Shown here in pieces: positions 8,495-17,393 of a stretch of DNA of 64,000 bases (position 1 is its first letter; each line of letters begins with the position of its first letter). Source of the stretch: Sphaerisporangium siamense (GTDB taxonomy: Bacteria > Actinomycetota > Actinomycetes > Streptosporangiales > Streptosporangiaceae); assembly GCF_014205275.1 (NCBI RefSeq), contig NZ_JACHND010000001.1, forward strand, positions 62,001 to 126,000. Direction: 5' to 3'. The translations under genes and the position numbers were made by a program. Under the pieces are notes generated by a model. The model was not told where the DNA came from, did no database searches, and saw only the letters and a program-made list of their open reading frames with translations.

Positions 8495-9548
8495 TACGGC
8501 GGGTCCGCACAACCTGGACGGGGGTGATGATCTGGACTCGCGGCCGGCACCTCCAAGTTCGGTGCGGAACCGCCAGGGGTTTGCGCGAGCGACTCCACAG
8601 GGGCGGACGTGGCGGGCTGGTGGGGAGTCTTGCGGAAGAAGTTCAGAAGGGCGGGGTTGAAGATGTCCGGGCGTTCCCATTGGGGGGCGTGGCCGGACTC
8701 GTTCACGACGAGTGTCTCCACGCGGGGGAGGTGTGCGGCCAGCATGCGCTGCACGCTGGGCGGGCTGTAGAGGTCGGCGTCGCCCCAGGCCAGCAGCGTG
8801 CGGACGCGGAGGCGTTCGAGGTCCGGCCACATGGGCTTGTTCAGGACGCCTGCGAGATGGACGTGGTCACGGCGCGGTGGTGGAACTCCAGCCACTGCTG
8901 GACGCCCTCGGGGTTCGCGGCCCGGTACGCCGGGCCGAGTTCGATGAAGTCGGCCGGCATGCCGAAGAACCCCTCCGGGCGCAGCCGCGCGAGCGTCTCC
9001 CGGTACGCCGGTTCCTGGAGGCCGGTCAGGCTGCCGCTGATCACCATGCCGCGCAGCCGTTCCGGGTACGACAGGGCGAAGTCCAGCAGGTGCCCGCCCC
9101 CGGCCGCGACGCCCACCCCGTGGAAGCGGTCCACGCGCAAGTGGTCCAGCAGCAGCCGCAGGTCATCCGCGCCCGTGCCGGGCCTGTCCGCCGGCCCGCT
9201 GTCCGACCGGTAGAAGCCGCGCCGCGAGTAGGCGATCACCCGGAAGCCCTTCCTCGCGAAGAACGGCTGCTGGTACGGCCAGCTCTCCACGCTGCCCGAC
9301 GCCGGGTGCAGAAAGACGATCGGCACGCCGGAACCGCCGGTGTCCCAGTACCACAGGTGCGCGTCGGGCAGCGGCGCGAGCCCTTCCGTCGCTTTCACCT
9401 GCGGCGGGATGGGGATGATGGGCAGCGGGCTGTCGCGCCGGGGGACGTTCACACCCCCCATCGTGCCCGCCGCGGCGGCCTCGCCGCCCCCGGCCGGTAC
9501 CGCGCTCCCAGCCGCCAGCGCGGCGCCCGCGCCGAGCAGCCGTCCCAT
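8494..9548 (-). pseudogene. Exported alpha/beta hydrolase, frameshifted
   Basis: Two overlapping frames encode one alpha/beta hydrolase. The first starts at ATG 9548 with a hydrophobic, possibly Tat-type leader (TGRRAMGRLLGAGAAL in the extended frame). It continues through LWYWDTGGSGVPIVFLHPASG and GVGVAAGGGHLLDFAL, and stops at 8841. The second carries the C-terminal half, with RTLLAWGDADLYSPP and the catalytic-His segment VVNESGHAPQWERPD. The shift lies between about 8850 and 8880. The elbow normally reads GxSxG but here reads GVGVAAGGG, so the nucleophile Ser also appears lost. This suggests true decay rather than a simple sequencing error. The tail runs into repeat copy A. The start overlaps the DUF6461 relic. 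Confidence 0.75.
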
Positions 9549-9799
9549 TGCTCGTCGTCCGGTTCCTCGGGCGACAGGCCGACCCGGCGCATGAGCTCGT
9601 TGAGCCGATCCGGCTCGCGGCCCCACCGGCTGCCCGGACTCTGGGGCGTGAAGCCGGTGACGACATTTCCTTCGACCGCGTACTCGAAGCCGTCCTCGGC
9701 GTAGTCATGCCGTCCTACGGCGACCACCTCGGACCCTTCGGACAGCCGGTGCAGCGTCTCGGCGAGCGTCGCCTGCCATCCCCAGAGTTCGACGGCCAC
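9449..9799 (-). pseudogene. DUF6461-like protein, N-terminally truncated
   Basis: The frame from GTG 9799 matches only the C-terminal half of DUF6461 proteins: the segments VAVELWGWQATL, LHRLSEGSEVVAV, DGFEYAVEGNVVTGF and SRWGREPDRLNELMRRVGL. The frame stays open a few codons upstream (W-C before V-A-V-E), which also fits the family, but the remaining N-terminal residues are absent. The upstream DNA is the promoter region of the rightward secreted-protein gene. The 3' part runs past the family end and overlaps the start of the hydrolase relic by about 100 nt. It is best read as a remnant. No function is known for the family, which appears in contact-dependent or polymorphic-toxin contexts. 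Confidence 0.6.
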
Positions 9800-9889
9800 G
9801 CACCACTTCCGGCGGCGTCCCCTCCGAGGCCGGCCGATCGCGGCTCCGATGCCCGCGAACCGGCCACGGGGAATCGACGTCTACAAGCT

Positions 9890-10819
9890 GTGAAGGTTTC
9901 CCGGTTGATCGGCCTCGGCCTCATGGTGGCCGGGGTGTGCGCGGTGGCCGTGACGGTGTCGGCGTCCTCGCCCGACAGGTCGCCGCCCGTGCCGTCCACG
10001 TGCCCGCAACGCTGGGACAGCGTCGAGATCGGCGGCTGGGTTCCCGCCGCCGCCCGCGTCGACGGCGCGGCGGAGTCGCTCGTTCCCGGCTCGCCGGTGG
10101 CGGCCCTCATCTGCGCCTACCCCGGGGACAACACGCGGCCGGGCGGCGAGCGGCTCGCCGGTTCACGGACGCTGACCGGCCAGGCGGCGGCGATGGCCCG
10201 CGACCTCGCCTACCTCCCGGTCGCCGGCCCCGAGGTGAGCCGTGCGTGCACGCTGATGGGAGGACCGATGACCAACTACCTCGTCCGGTTCGCCTACCCC
10301 GACGGCCGCGCCCTGTGGGTGGGCAGCGCCGAAGAGGTCAACCACTGCGTGCGGACCACGAACGGCACGGCCGTCAGCCACGCCTACCTCGGGCCCGCGA
10401 TCACCACCGCCTACAGGAACGGCGTCTGGCGCCCCGTGCCGCCGGACGACCCCTGCCGGGGCCCCGGTAACCGGCGCGGCCAGGAGAATACGGTCGTTCC
10501 CGGACGACCTGGGCGGGTCACCGTGTGCAGGGACGCCGTCTACAACCGCCCCCCGTACCGGAGACGGCACGGCAGGGACGTCGCCCGCGCGCTGGCCGCG
10601 GCGCTGAACTCTCTGGACACCAGGCCAAGCCAGAACGGTTGCCAGGGCATACACGGCTCCCAGGAACGCAGCGTCCGTCTCGTGTTCGACTATCCGCAGG
10701 GGCCGCCCGCCGCGGTGACGATCATCATGAGCTGCGAGCCCGCCATCGACAACGGTCTCCTCCAAGCCGGCCTGACGCCCGAGATCCGCGAGGAGGTCCT
10801 GCGCCTCGCCCCGCCCTGA
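9890..10819 (+). CDS. Secreted Cys-rich protein of unknown function
   Basis: This 309-residue product starts at GTG 9890. VKVSRLIGLGLMVAGVCAVA is a signal peptide or signal anchor. The rest is a hydrophilic domain with at least seven Cys residues (in PSTCPQRW, ALICAYP, RACTLMG, NHCVRT, DPCRG, VTVCRD and MSCEP), consistent with disulfides outside the cytoplasm. I recognise no catalytic motif or named family. Actinobacteria encode many such lineage-restricted secreted proteins. The frame is open further upstream, but that part overlaps the DUF6461 remnant and lacks coding character. No operon partner is apparent: the next gene is convergent. Confidence 0.7.
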   Translation: MKVSRLIGLGLMVAGVCAVAVTVSASSPDRSPPVPSTCPQRWDSVEIGGWVPAAARVDGAAESLVPGSPVAALICAYPGDNTRPGGERLAGSRTLTGQAAAMARDLAYLPVAGPEVSRACTLMGGPMTNYLVRFAYPDGRALWVGSAEEVNHCVRTTNGTAVSHAYLGPAITTAYRNGVWRPVPPDDPCRGPGNRRGQENTVVPGRPGRVTVCRDAVYNRPPYRRRHGRDVARALAAALNSLDTRPSQNGCQGIHGSQERSVRLVFDYPQGPPAAVTIIMSCEPAIDNGLLQAGLTPEIREEVLRLAPP

Positions 10820-10875
10820 CGAATCCACGTCGCCACGCCGACCGCTCGAATCGGGACGATCTCACACCGCCGAGG

Positions 10876-11349
10876 TCAGTCCAGGGGCTTCACCCAGCGG
10901 CCCCACTGGGGCTGGCGGGCGTAGCCGGACGCCGACCAGGCGTGGTGGGCGAGGGTGTTGTCGTGGAGGACCATCGCGTCGGCGCGGAAGGCGCCGAACG
11001 TCCTGAACCGCGCCTCGGCCGCCTCGATGAGCCGCGAGCCGATGCCCATGCGCCGATGACCGGGATCCACGGCGAGCCGGTAGAGGTGGGCGCGCCAGCC
11101 GTCCCACCCGGCGATGAGGGTGCCGACCATCCGCCCCTCCAGCTCGGCGACCAGCAATGCTTCGGGGTCGCGCTCGACGAGCCGGACGACCTTGTCCGGG
11201 TCGTCGTGCCGATCGGTTCCCTCCGCCGCCTCGGCCCAGAAGCGGAGCACCGCCTCGATGTCGTCCAGGTTCCCGTTGCGTATGGTCAGTCCGGATGTCC
11301 TCACAGCCGGGAAGCTACCAGCGATCTTCAGCCCCTGCTGCCGGGTCAT
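10876..11349 (-). CDS. GNAT family N-acetyltransferase
   Basis: The 157-residue protein has a GNAT fold. It begins LTIRNGNLDDIEAVLRFW (beta1-alpha1), has ALLVAELEGRMVGTLIAG (beta2-beta3), and the acetyl-CoA pyrophosphate-binding motif A, LYRLAVDPGHRRMGIGSRLI, where RRMGIG is the Q/RxxGxG/A loop. It ends with HDNTLAHHAWSASGYARQPQW (motif B). It transfers acetyl groups from acetyl-CoA to an unknown amine, which could be a small molecule or a protein N-terminus. It is a single gene, convergent with the secreted-protein gene. An alternative GTG start at 11304 would remove a nonconserved 15-residue leader. Confidence 0.87.
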   Translation of the reverse strand: MTRQQGLKIAGSFPAVRTSGLTIRNGNLDDIEAVLRFWAEAAEGTDRHDDPDKVVRLVERDPEALLVAELEGRMVGTLIAGWDGWRAHLYRLAVDPGHRRMGIGSRLIEAAEARFRTFGAFRADAMVLHDNTLAHHAWSASGYARQPQWGRWVKPLD

Positions 11350-11397
11350 GCGGCGTCCGTACGCCTCGGGGGTGAGGAGCGCCGGACGAGCCCCATG

Positions 11398-13002
11398 TCA
11401 ATCGGTGTCGGCTCGCGTGGCGCCGGTTCGTGCCTGAATGCTCTGGAGTACGTGATGCGTGGCGCGGATGGAGCCTTCCTGCCAGCCGTTGATGTGGCTC
11501 ATGTGCTCGCCCGCGAACCAGTACGGCCCGTCCGGCGGCAGGAGAACGGGGTAGACGTCGCGGCGCGCGTCCGGGTCGTTACCCCATTCGACCCACGCTC
11601 CTCCCTGGAACGGCACCTTCGACCATGCGACGGAGACGGGGCGCCGCACCAGACGGCCGTAGCCGGGGAACAGGTGCTCGCCGTCGGCGATCGCCGCGGC
11701 GGCGCGCTGCGCGGGCGTCATCGCCGCGAAGGCATTCCCGATCGCGGTCGTCCAGATGTAGGCGCCGACGAGGATGCCTTTGCGGCCGTGGATGCCGGAA
11801 CTCGGGTACCACATCTGCGTGATGTCCCGGCCGGTCCATGAGATGCCGCCGTATATGCGGTGATCCTGCTCCCACCACCGCCGCTCCGCCTGGAAGGCGA
11901 TTTTGACGCCGGGTATGTAGAGCCGTCCGCCCGCTTCCACGGCCGATTTCACCTTGGGCGAGAAGTCGTTGTCGATGGCGTTGACGACCGGAAGGGGAAC
12001 CGTCACGATCACGTGATCGGCCTCCCACGCCTGCACGCGTCGTGTGCCACGGTCGCGCCAGGTGACACGAGCGCCGGATCCCAGCCGCTGGAACTTCGTC
12101 ACCTGTGCGTTGAGCGTGATGAACTGTCGGGTCCGCTGGTAGAAGGCACGTGCGACGGCGTCCATGCCGCCGATCGGCTCCATGATGGTCGACTGCTGGT
12201 CGTAACGCTCGGCGAAGATGGTGAACCACGGCAGCCACGAGCCTTTGGCGATCTCGGCGAGGCCGAGCGGCTCCAGGATGCGGCCCGGGGTGGGCCCGCC
12301 CGGCGGCTCCGCGTATCCGGAGCTCCACGACCCGCGGTACCGGTAGTTCTCGTCCAGCGTGCCGAAGTTCTTGAGGAAGTCACGCACCCGGGCGAGGTCT
12401 TCCTCCGACATCTCCCCGTCCATCTCGTGACGGAGCGCGCGTGCCGCGAGTTCCGCGACCGCCCCGCGCGTGTCGTTGATCACGCGGCGGGCGCGCTGCG
12501 GACGTCCGCCGAACGCGTCGTCGTCGTGGAAATAGGCGTTGCGGTTGTCGTTGACGAACACCTGTAGAGGCACTCCCAGGTCATGGCAGTAACCGAGAAG
12601 CGCCTCATGGTGGTGCGGTATACGCGCGGGCCCCGCGTTGAAGTAAAGGCTCGGATCGCGGTCCCAGTCGACGCGCTGGACCGAATCATTCTCGACAACG
12701 GTGTCGCCGCCGCGGTAGGTCCTGATCCGGCCGCCGACGCGCTCCTGCGCCTCGAATACCCGCACCTCATAATGGGCGGCCGAAAGTTCGAGCGCGGCGA
12801 CCATGCCGGAAATGCCGGCGCCGATCACCGCGACCCTGACGCCCCGCCCACCGCCACGTCGGGCGAGGTCAGGTCGGCCGGCATAGGCCTCCGGCACGGG
12901 CAGCAGCCCCATCGCCGCCATCGTCCCGTACGCGGCTCCCACGCCGCCGGCGCGACCGACCAAATTGACGAACGTCCGGCGTGTTAACCGGCCATTCCGC
13001 AT
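11398..13002 (-). CDS. Tat-exported FAD-dependent amine / L-amino-acid oxidase
   Basis: This flavin monoamine oxidase family protein has 534 residues. It starts at ATG 13002 with an excellent GGAGG box 6 nt upstream; an earlier in-frame ATG at 13050 lacks one. The N-terminus is a twin-arginine signal (GRLTRRTFVNLVGRAGG, AYA cleavage). The Rossmann motif VAVIGAGISGMVAALEL and the GG doublet ERVGGRIRTY bind FAD. The C-terminal flavin motif reads PYWFAGEHMSHINGWQEGSI. Substrates of the family are L-amino acids or amines, oxidised to imines with H2O2 release; export suggests extracellular use. It lies next to the Asp/Glu racemase on the same strand (139 nt apart), so linked amino-acid metabolism is possible. 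Confidence 0.9.
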   Translation of the reverse strand: MRNGRLTRRTFVNLVGRAGGVGAAYGTMAAMGLLPVPEAYAGRPDLARRGGGRGVRVAVIGAGISGMVAALELSAAHYEVRVFEAQERVGGRIRTYRGGDTVVENDSVQRVDWDRDPSLYFNAGPARIPHHHEALLGYCHDLGVPLQVFVNDNRNAYFHDDDAFGGRPQRARRVINDTRGAVAELAARALRHEMDGEMSEEDLARVRDFLKNFGTLDENYRYRGSWSSGYAEPPGGPTPGRILEPLGLAEIAKGSWLPWFTIFAERYDQQSTIMEPIGGMDAVARAFYQRTRQFITLNAQVTKFQRLGSGARVTWRDRGTRRVQAWEADHVIVTVPLPVVNAIDNDFSPKVKSAVEAGGRLYIPGVKIAFQAERRWWEQDHRIYGGISWTGRDITQMWYPSSGIHGRKGILVGAYIWTTAIGNAFAAMTPAQRAAAAIADGEHLFPGYGRLVRRPVSVAWSKVPFQGGAWVEWGNDPDARRDVYPVLLPPDGPYWFAGEHMSHINGWQEGSIRATHHVLQSIQARTGATRADTD

Positions 13003-13141
13003 GTGCCCTCCGATATAGGGGGTGAGCATGTCGGCTTTGGTGAATGTCACCCGACAGCGGAGGATGCTACATGCGAGCCCCTTCAGGGCCTACAGTCTAT
13101 TTGACCAATATTGACGGCGTATGTAGCGATGACTTTCGCCT

Positions 13142-13873
13142 TTATGCCGCACCGAGCGCCAGGCCGGCGACCCGGCGGGCCAGCAGGCGGGCCGGGTCGA
13201 GGGCCGGGACGGGGACGAGGGAGGCGTCCAGGGCCAGCACGATCTCCGTGCAGGCCATGACGACCCGCTCGGCGCCCTGGTCCGTGAGGGAATGGGCGAT
13301 CCGCGCCAGGGCCTCCCGGTGGGACGGCTCGGCGCCGCCGCTCTTGACGGCGGCGATGGCGGCCATGACCTGCCGCTGGGCGGGCTCGTCCGGCTCGATC
13401 ACCGTCATGCCGCGCCGCCGCAGAGCGTCGGTGTACAGGCCCGCGCGCAGGGTGCCGGTGGTGGCCAGCACGCCGGCCGTCCGGACGCCGTCGGCGGCGA
13501 GGGTGTCGGCCGTGACCTCGACGATGCTCACCAGCGCCAGCCCGGCCTCGTCGGCCAGGCGGGGGACGAAGGCGTGGGCGGTGTTGCACGGCACGGCGAG
13601 CACCTCGCATCCCGCCCGCTTCAGCGCCTCGATGCCGCGCCGCAGGTACGGGGTCGGGTCCTCGCCGCGCCCGAGCAGGTTCAGGGAACGGTCGGGCACT
13701 CGGGGGTCGCCCCAGATGACGACGGGGACATGGCCCTGATCGCAGGTGGCGGTGGTCTCCTCCACGAGCTTGCCGTAGAAGTCGACGGTGGCCGCCGGGC
13801 CCATGCCGCCCAGGACGCCGACCAGCCGCGGCGCGTTCACCTGGGCATTGTCACGGTCAGCCGTCAGAGTCAT
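13142..13873 (-). CDS. Aspartate/glutamate racemase family protein
   Basis: The 243-residue protein is set to start at ATG 13873 behind GAGAGGAC; a longer open frame reaches back into the Lrp gene. It shows the PLP-independent two-cysteine racemase architecture: LGGMGPAATVDFY near the N-terminus, catalytic Cys96 in VPCNTAH and Cys208 in MACTEI. The reaction is alpha-carbon epimerisation of Asp, Glu or related amino acids by two thiols, one in each domain. It is transcribed divergently from a double-domain Lrp-type regulator 136 nt away, which probably controls it. Precise substrate specificity cannot be read from the sequence; YgeA/RacX-like broad specificity is possible. Confidence 0.9.
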   Translation of the reverse strand: MTLTADRDNAQVNAPRLVGVLGGMGPAATVDFYGKLVEETTATCDQGHVPVVIWGDPRVPDRSLNLLGRGEDPTPYLRRGIEALKRAGCEVLAVPCNTAHAFVPRLADEAGLALVSIVEVTADTLAADGVRTAGVLATTGTLRAGLYTDALRRRGMTVIEPDEPAQRQVMAAIAAVKSGGAEPSHREALARIAHSLTDQGAERVVMACTEIVLALDASLVPVPALDPARLLARRVAGLALGAA

Positions 13874-14009
13874 CGCAGGCGTCCTCTCCCTCGCGGCGAA
13901 CCGGGCGCGGAGCCGGGCGCGAGGATGAACCGGCGACCGCCGCACAAGGATCCAGGTATAAGGTGATCCGGATCTCGAAACGCAGCAAACAGGCATTAAA
14001 GGAGTGACT

Positions 14010-15047
14010 GTGCAGGAATCCGACATCCAGCCTCAGCGGTTACTGTCGGAGACCGATCTGGAACTCATCGACGCCCTCCAGATCAACCCGCGAGCGAGCT
14101 GGACCGAGGTCGGAGCGGCGATCGGCGTGGACCCGGTGACGGCGGCGCGGCGGTGGCAACGGCTGCACAGCCACGGCGAGGCATGGACCACCGTCGCCCT
14201 CGGGCCGCGCCTGACGGACGCGATGAGCATGACGTTCCTGGAGATCGACTGCGAGCCGGGCGCCGCGGTCGAGGTCGCCGAGACCCTCGCCGGGGAGGGA
14301 CATCTCATCACCGTTCAGCACGTCGCCTCCGATCACGACCTGTTCGCGATCGCCGTCGCCGCCTCGATGCCGGCCCTGGCGCACTACCTGCTCACGGACC
14401 TGCCGCGGGTGCCCGGCGTGGCGAAGGTGCGCGCCCATGTCGCCACCCGCGTCTTCGAGACCTCGTGCCGCTGGCGGCTGCGCGTGCTGCCGGCCCGGTC
14501 CGCCGACGCGCTGGCCAGGCGGCACGCGGCGCCGGCGAGCACCCGGCAGATGGACGAGATCGACAGGCGGCTGTTCAAGGCCCTGGGCATGGACGGCCGC
14601 GCCGGCTACTCCGAACTCGCCGGAGCCGTCGGCACGTCCGAGCGCACGGTGCAACGCAGGCTGTCACGCCTGGTCGCGACCGGCGACATCGACTTCCGGT
14701 GCGACCTGGCGCGCGCGCACGCGGGCTGGCACTCCTCGGCTGTGCTGTGGCTCCGGATGCCGGACGGGCTGCTGGAGGAGACGGGCAGAGTGCTGCTCGG
14801 CTGGCCGGAGACCCGCACGTGCGCGGCGCTCGCGGGGGCGCGCAACATGCTGCTCACCGTCGGCCTGCACGGGGTCTCCGACCTGCACGCGCTGGTCGTG
14901 CGCCTTGAGGAGCGGTTCCCGCACGTCAGCGTCGCCGACCGGCAGATCGTGCTGAGGCAGTCGAAGCTCTACGGGCGTCTCCTCGACCACTCCGGCCACT
15001 GCACCGGCGTCGTCCCGGTGGACCCGTGGAGCCTGTCGCGCCCCTGA
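14010..15047 (+). CDS. Lrp/AsnC regulator, duplicated HTH-ligand domains
   Basis: This is a tandem Lrp/AsnC protein of 345 residues, about twice the usual 150. Each half has a winged HTH (LLSETDLELIDALQINPRAS then WTEVGAAIGVDPVTAARRW; and MDEIDRRLFKALGMDGRAGY then ELAGAVGTSERTVQRRLSRL). Each HTH is followed by a beta-alpha-beta RAM-like ligand domain. GTG 14010 is chosen because AAAGGAG ends 6 nt before it; GTG 14004 overlaps the Shine-Dalgarno box. Lrp proteins bind amino acids and act on divergent neighbours. Here the neighbours are the Asp/Glu racemase and, convergently, an amidase. A single-chain pseudo-dimer could form smaller oligomers than canonical Lrp. Confidence 0.88.
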   Translation: MQESDIQPQRLLSETDLELIDALQINPRASWTEVGAAIGVDPVTAARRWQRLHSHGEAWTTVALGPRLTDAMSMTFLEIDCEPGAAVEVAETLAGEGHLITVQHVASDHDLFAIAVAASMPALAHYLLTDLPRVPGVAKVRAHVATRVFETSCRWRLRVLPARSADALARRHAAPASTRQMDEIDRRLFKALGMDGRAGYSELAGAVGTSERTVQRRLSRLVATGDIDFRCDLARAHAGWHSSAVLWLRMPDGLLEETGRVLLGWPETRTCAALAGARNMLLTVGLHGVSDLHALVVRLEERFPHVSVADRQIVLRQSKLYGRLLDHSGHCTGVVPVDPWSLSRP

Positions 15048-15050
15048 CGT

Positions 15051-16268
15051 TCAGCGCGGCGCCGGGATCCCTCCTCCGGCGGCCTCCCAGCAGAGGCCCG
15101 CGCGCAGCACGTCGGTCTCACTGCGCCCCACGATCTGCAGGTCCCCGATGGCGAGGGCGGGCAGGCCGAGCGCGGACACGACGGCGGTGATCCGGCCGAC
15201 CTCCCCGCGGATCGCGGCCTCGTCGCACCCGACCCGAGGCGCGGGGCCGCCGAGTGTCGGGGTGACCAGAAGGTCGATGCCGGACATGTCAGCCGAGAAC
15301 CCCGTCCGGAGCGCCGAAAGCTCCTCGACGGCCCCGCGGTACTCCCGGTGACCGACCCCGGCGGCGCCGTCCAGCTTCCGCCGCACGCCGTCGCTGTAGG
15401 CCGCGGCGTTCCTCGGATACGTGGCTTCGTGGGTGCGCCGCGCCTGCGCGCCCATGATCGTCCAGTACGGGGTGAGGATCTCCTGCGGCAGAGCGATCTC
15501 GCGGACCTCGGCACCCAGGTCCGCGAACCGTCCGGCCTGCGCGCACCCGTCGGCGACGCCGACGACCAGCCCCGACAGCGAGCGCGGCGGCTCGGCGGCC
15601 TCCCCGGTGAGCGCCCGCCACACGCGCGCGCAGTCGGCGACCGATCCCGCCATCGGCCCGACCACGTCGAACATCGGCGCGAGAGGCGCGACGCCCTCGC
15701 CGGGCACGGCCCCGGCCCGGGGGCGCAGCCCCACCACGCCGCAGCAGGCCGCCGGGATCCGCACCGAGCCGCCGGTGTCCGTGCCGAGCCCGAACCGGGC
15801 GATTCCCGCCGCGATCGCCGCCGCCGTGCCGCCGCTCGACCCGCCGGAGGTCAGGTGCGCGTGGCGCGGGTTGCCCACGTCTCCCCAGTGCGGGTTCTGG
15901 CTGGTGACGCCCCAGGCGAACTCGTGCTGGTTCGCCTTGCCGACCAGCAGCGCCCCGGCGCGCTCCAGTTTCTCGACGCACGGCGCGGTGGTGACCGCCT
16001 CCTCGCTCCCGTACAGGACCGAGCCGCGGGTCGTGCGCAGGCCGGCGACATCGATCATGTCCTTGACCACGAACGTCCAGGCCCACAGCGCGGGCGGCGT
16101 GGCGGGCGCCGGCCGGTCGCGGCGGGCGAGCCGGTCGATGACCCGCTCGGCGCCGGACTCGATGAGGATGTTGTGCTCACGGTGCAGCCGGATGGCCTCG
16201 GCGGACGTGGCGATCGCCGCCTCCCGGTCGGCGGCCGACGCGGCGGATGCGGTCAACGGGATCGACAC
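15051..16268 (-). CDS. Amidase-signature hydrolase
   Basis: The protein has 405 residues from GTG 16268, which has AGGAGG 9 nt upstream; the open frame back to 16367 is noncoding in style. The Ser-cisSer-Lys triad is complete: Lys in FVVKDMIDVAG, the glycine/serine-rich loop TSGGSSGGTAAAIAAG, and the acyl-enzyme Ser in LGTDTGGSVRIPAA. Amidase-signature enzymes hydrolyse amides, ureides or aryl acyl-amides to acids and ammonia or amines. Its neighbours (Lrp, LysR, racemase, amidohydrolases, importers) suggest use of an amide-type nitrogen source. It stops 3 nt from the convergent Lrp gene. GatA is unlikely because there are no GatB/C partners and the length is short. Confidence 0.9.
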   Translation of the reverse strand: MSIPLTASAASAADREAAIATSAEAIRLHREHNILIESGAERVIDRLARRDRPAPATPPALWAWTFVVKDMIDVAGLRTTRGSVLYGSEEAVTTAPCVEKLERAGALLVGKANQHEFAWGVTSQNPHWGDVGNPRHAHLTSGGSSGGTAAAIAAGIARFGLGTDTGGSVRIPAACCGVVGLRPRAGAVPGEGVAPLAPMFDVVGPMAGSVADCARVWRALTGEAAEPPRSLSGLVVGVADGCAQAGRFADLGAEVREIALPQEILTPYWTIMGAQARRTHEATYPRNAAAYSDGVRRKLDGAAGVGHREYRGAVEELSALRTGFSADMSGIDLLVTPTLGGPAPRVGCDEAAIRGEVGRITAVVSALGLPALAIGDLQIVGRSETDVLRAGLCWEAAGGGIPAPR

Positions 16269-16404
16269 GGGCGAGGACCTCCTGACGTCCGTCCGGCGGA
16301 CCGGACGCCTGCCGGTGAGGCGCGACGGGTCGTCACCGGCCGCACACAATCCGGCAAATGCTGACATATCCCCCGATGCCCGTCCAGTCGCCGCCGCTCG
16401 CCGG

Positions 16405-17280
16405 TCACACCGTCAGCGCGTCCAGCAGCGACCGCAGGCGGATGGTCTCACGGTCGGGGCGGACGAGGCTGAAGATGCTGCGGCTGGTGTTCAGCCACGG
16501 CACGTCGGCGACCACGACGTCCGGGCCGTGCCCGCGCAGCGCGAGGTCGGGGACGAGCGCCGCCCCCATCCCCGCCCCGATCATGGCCATGGTGATCTTG
16601 AAGTCGTCGGAGTGGCAGACCACCCGGGGATTCAGGCCCCAGCGGGCGAACACGCCGTCGAAGAAGGAGGCGTCGCCGCTGGCCGGGTGGTGCATGATCC
16701 ACGGCAGGTCGACGAGCTGCTCGACCCGGTAGGGCTCCAGGTGGCACCAGTCCCGCGGCAGGACGACCTTGTAGCGGTCCTCGGCGATCCAGCGCCGGCT
16801 CAGCGCCGAGGGCCACGACAGGCCGGAGTTCGCCACCTGGTAGACGATCGCCGCGTCCATCTCGCCACCGGCGCCGAGGCGGGGAATGAGCTGAGAGCAC
16901 TCCGCGACGGAGACCCTGATGCCGGCGCGTTCCTCGGGGTCCATCCCCCGCAGGGCGTCGGTCAGCACGCCGGCGAAGCTGGGGAAGATGCCGACATGGA
17001 TCCGGCGCCCGCTGTTCCTGTGCACGGCCTGGACGGTGGCGACCATGCGCTCGATGTCCATGAGCACGACCTTCGCGTGCCCGGCCAGCACCTCGGCGGC
17101 GCTGGTCGGCAGCACGCTGTGGGCGGAGCGCTCGAACAGCTTCACGCCCGTCGTCCGCTCCAGCGCGGCCATCTGCTGGGAGACGGCCGAGGAGGTGTAT
17201 CCGAGCCGGTTGGCCGCGGCGGCGAAGGATCCGAGCTGCACCACCTCCACCAGTGTGCGTAGGTGTTCTGGCTTCAGCAT
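16405..17280 (-). CDS. LysR family transcriptional regulator
   Basis: This 291-residue protein carries an N-terminal winged HTH (LRTLVEVVQLGSFAAAANRL, SSAVSQQMAALERTTGVKLF) and a periplasmic-binding-protein-like effector domain from about residue 90 (RIHVGIFPSF...). It diverges from the amidohydrolase/importer operon that starts at 17394, the classical LysR arrangement, so it probably controls that operon in response to an imported substrate. It lies 136 nt downstream of the amidase start on the same strand but with its own promoter region at 17281-17393. The inducer is unknown. Confidence 0.9.
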   Translation of the reverse strand: MLKPEHLRTLVEVVQLGSFAAAANRLGYTSSAVSQQMAALERTTGVKLFERSAHSVLPTSAAEVLAGHAKVVLMDIERMVATVQAVHRNSGRRIHVGIFPSFAGVLTDALRGMDPEERAGIRVSVAECSQLIPRLGAGGEMDAAIVYQVANSGLSWPSALSRRWIAEDRYKVVLPRDWCHLEPYRVEQLVDLPWIMHHPASGDASFFDGVFARWGLNPRVVCHSDDFKITMAMIGAGMGAALVPDLALRGHGPDVVVADVPWLNTSRSIFSLVRPDRETIRLRSLLDALTV

Positions 17281-17393
17281 CAGATTTCCTTGCTCTCAGC
17301 GTGGCTAAAAGTCGTGTTTATATCGCTTCATACTTCTTTGCGCCACTCCTACAGTGATGGCCACCGTTCCCTACGAGCCCCCCTGAGAGGCAC
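17281..17393. promoter_or_regulatory. Divergent LysR / amidohydrolase promoter
   Basis: This AT-enriched 113-nt gap contains the imperfect symmetry AAGT...ACTT around 17308-17334, which would fit a LysR site. No precise -10 or -35 is assigned. The amidohydrolase ATG has GAGAGGCAC immediately upstream. Confidence 0.35.
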
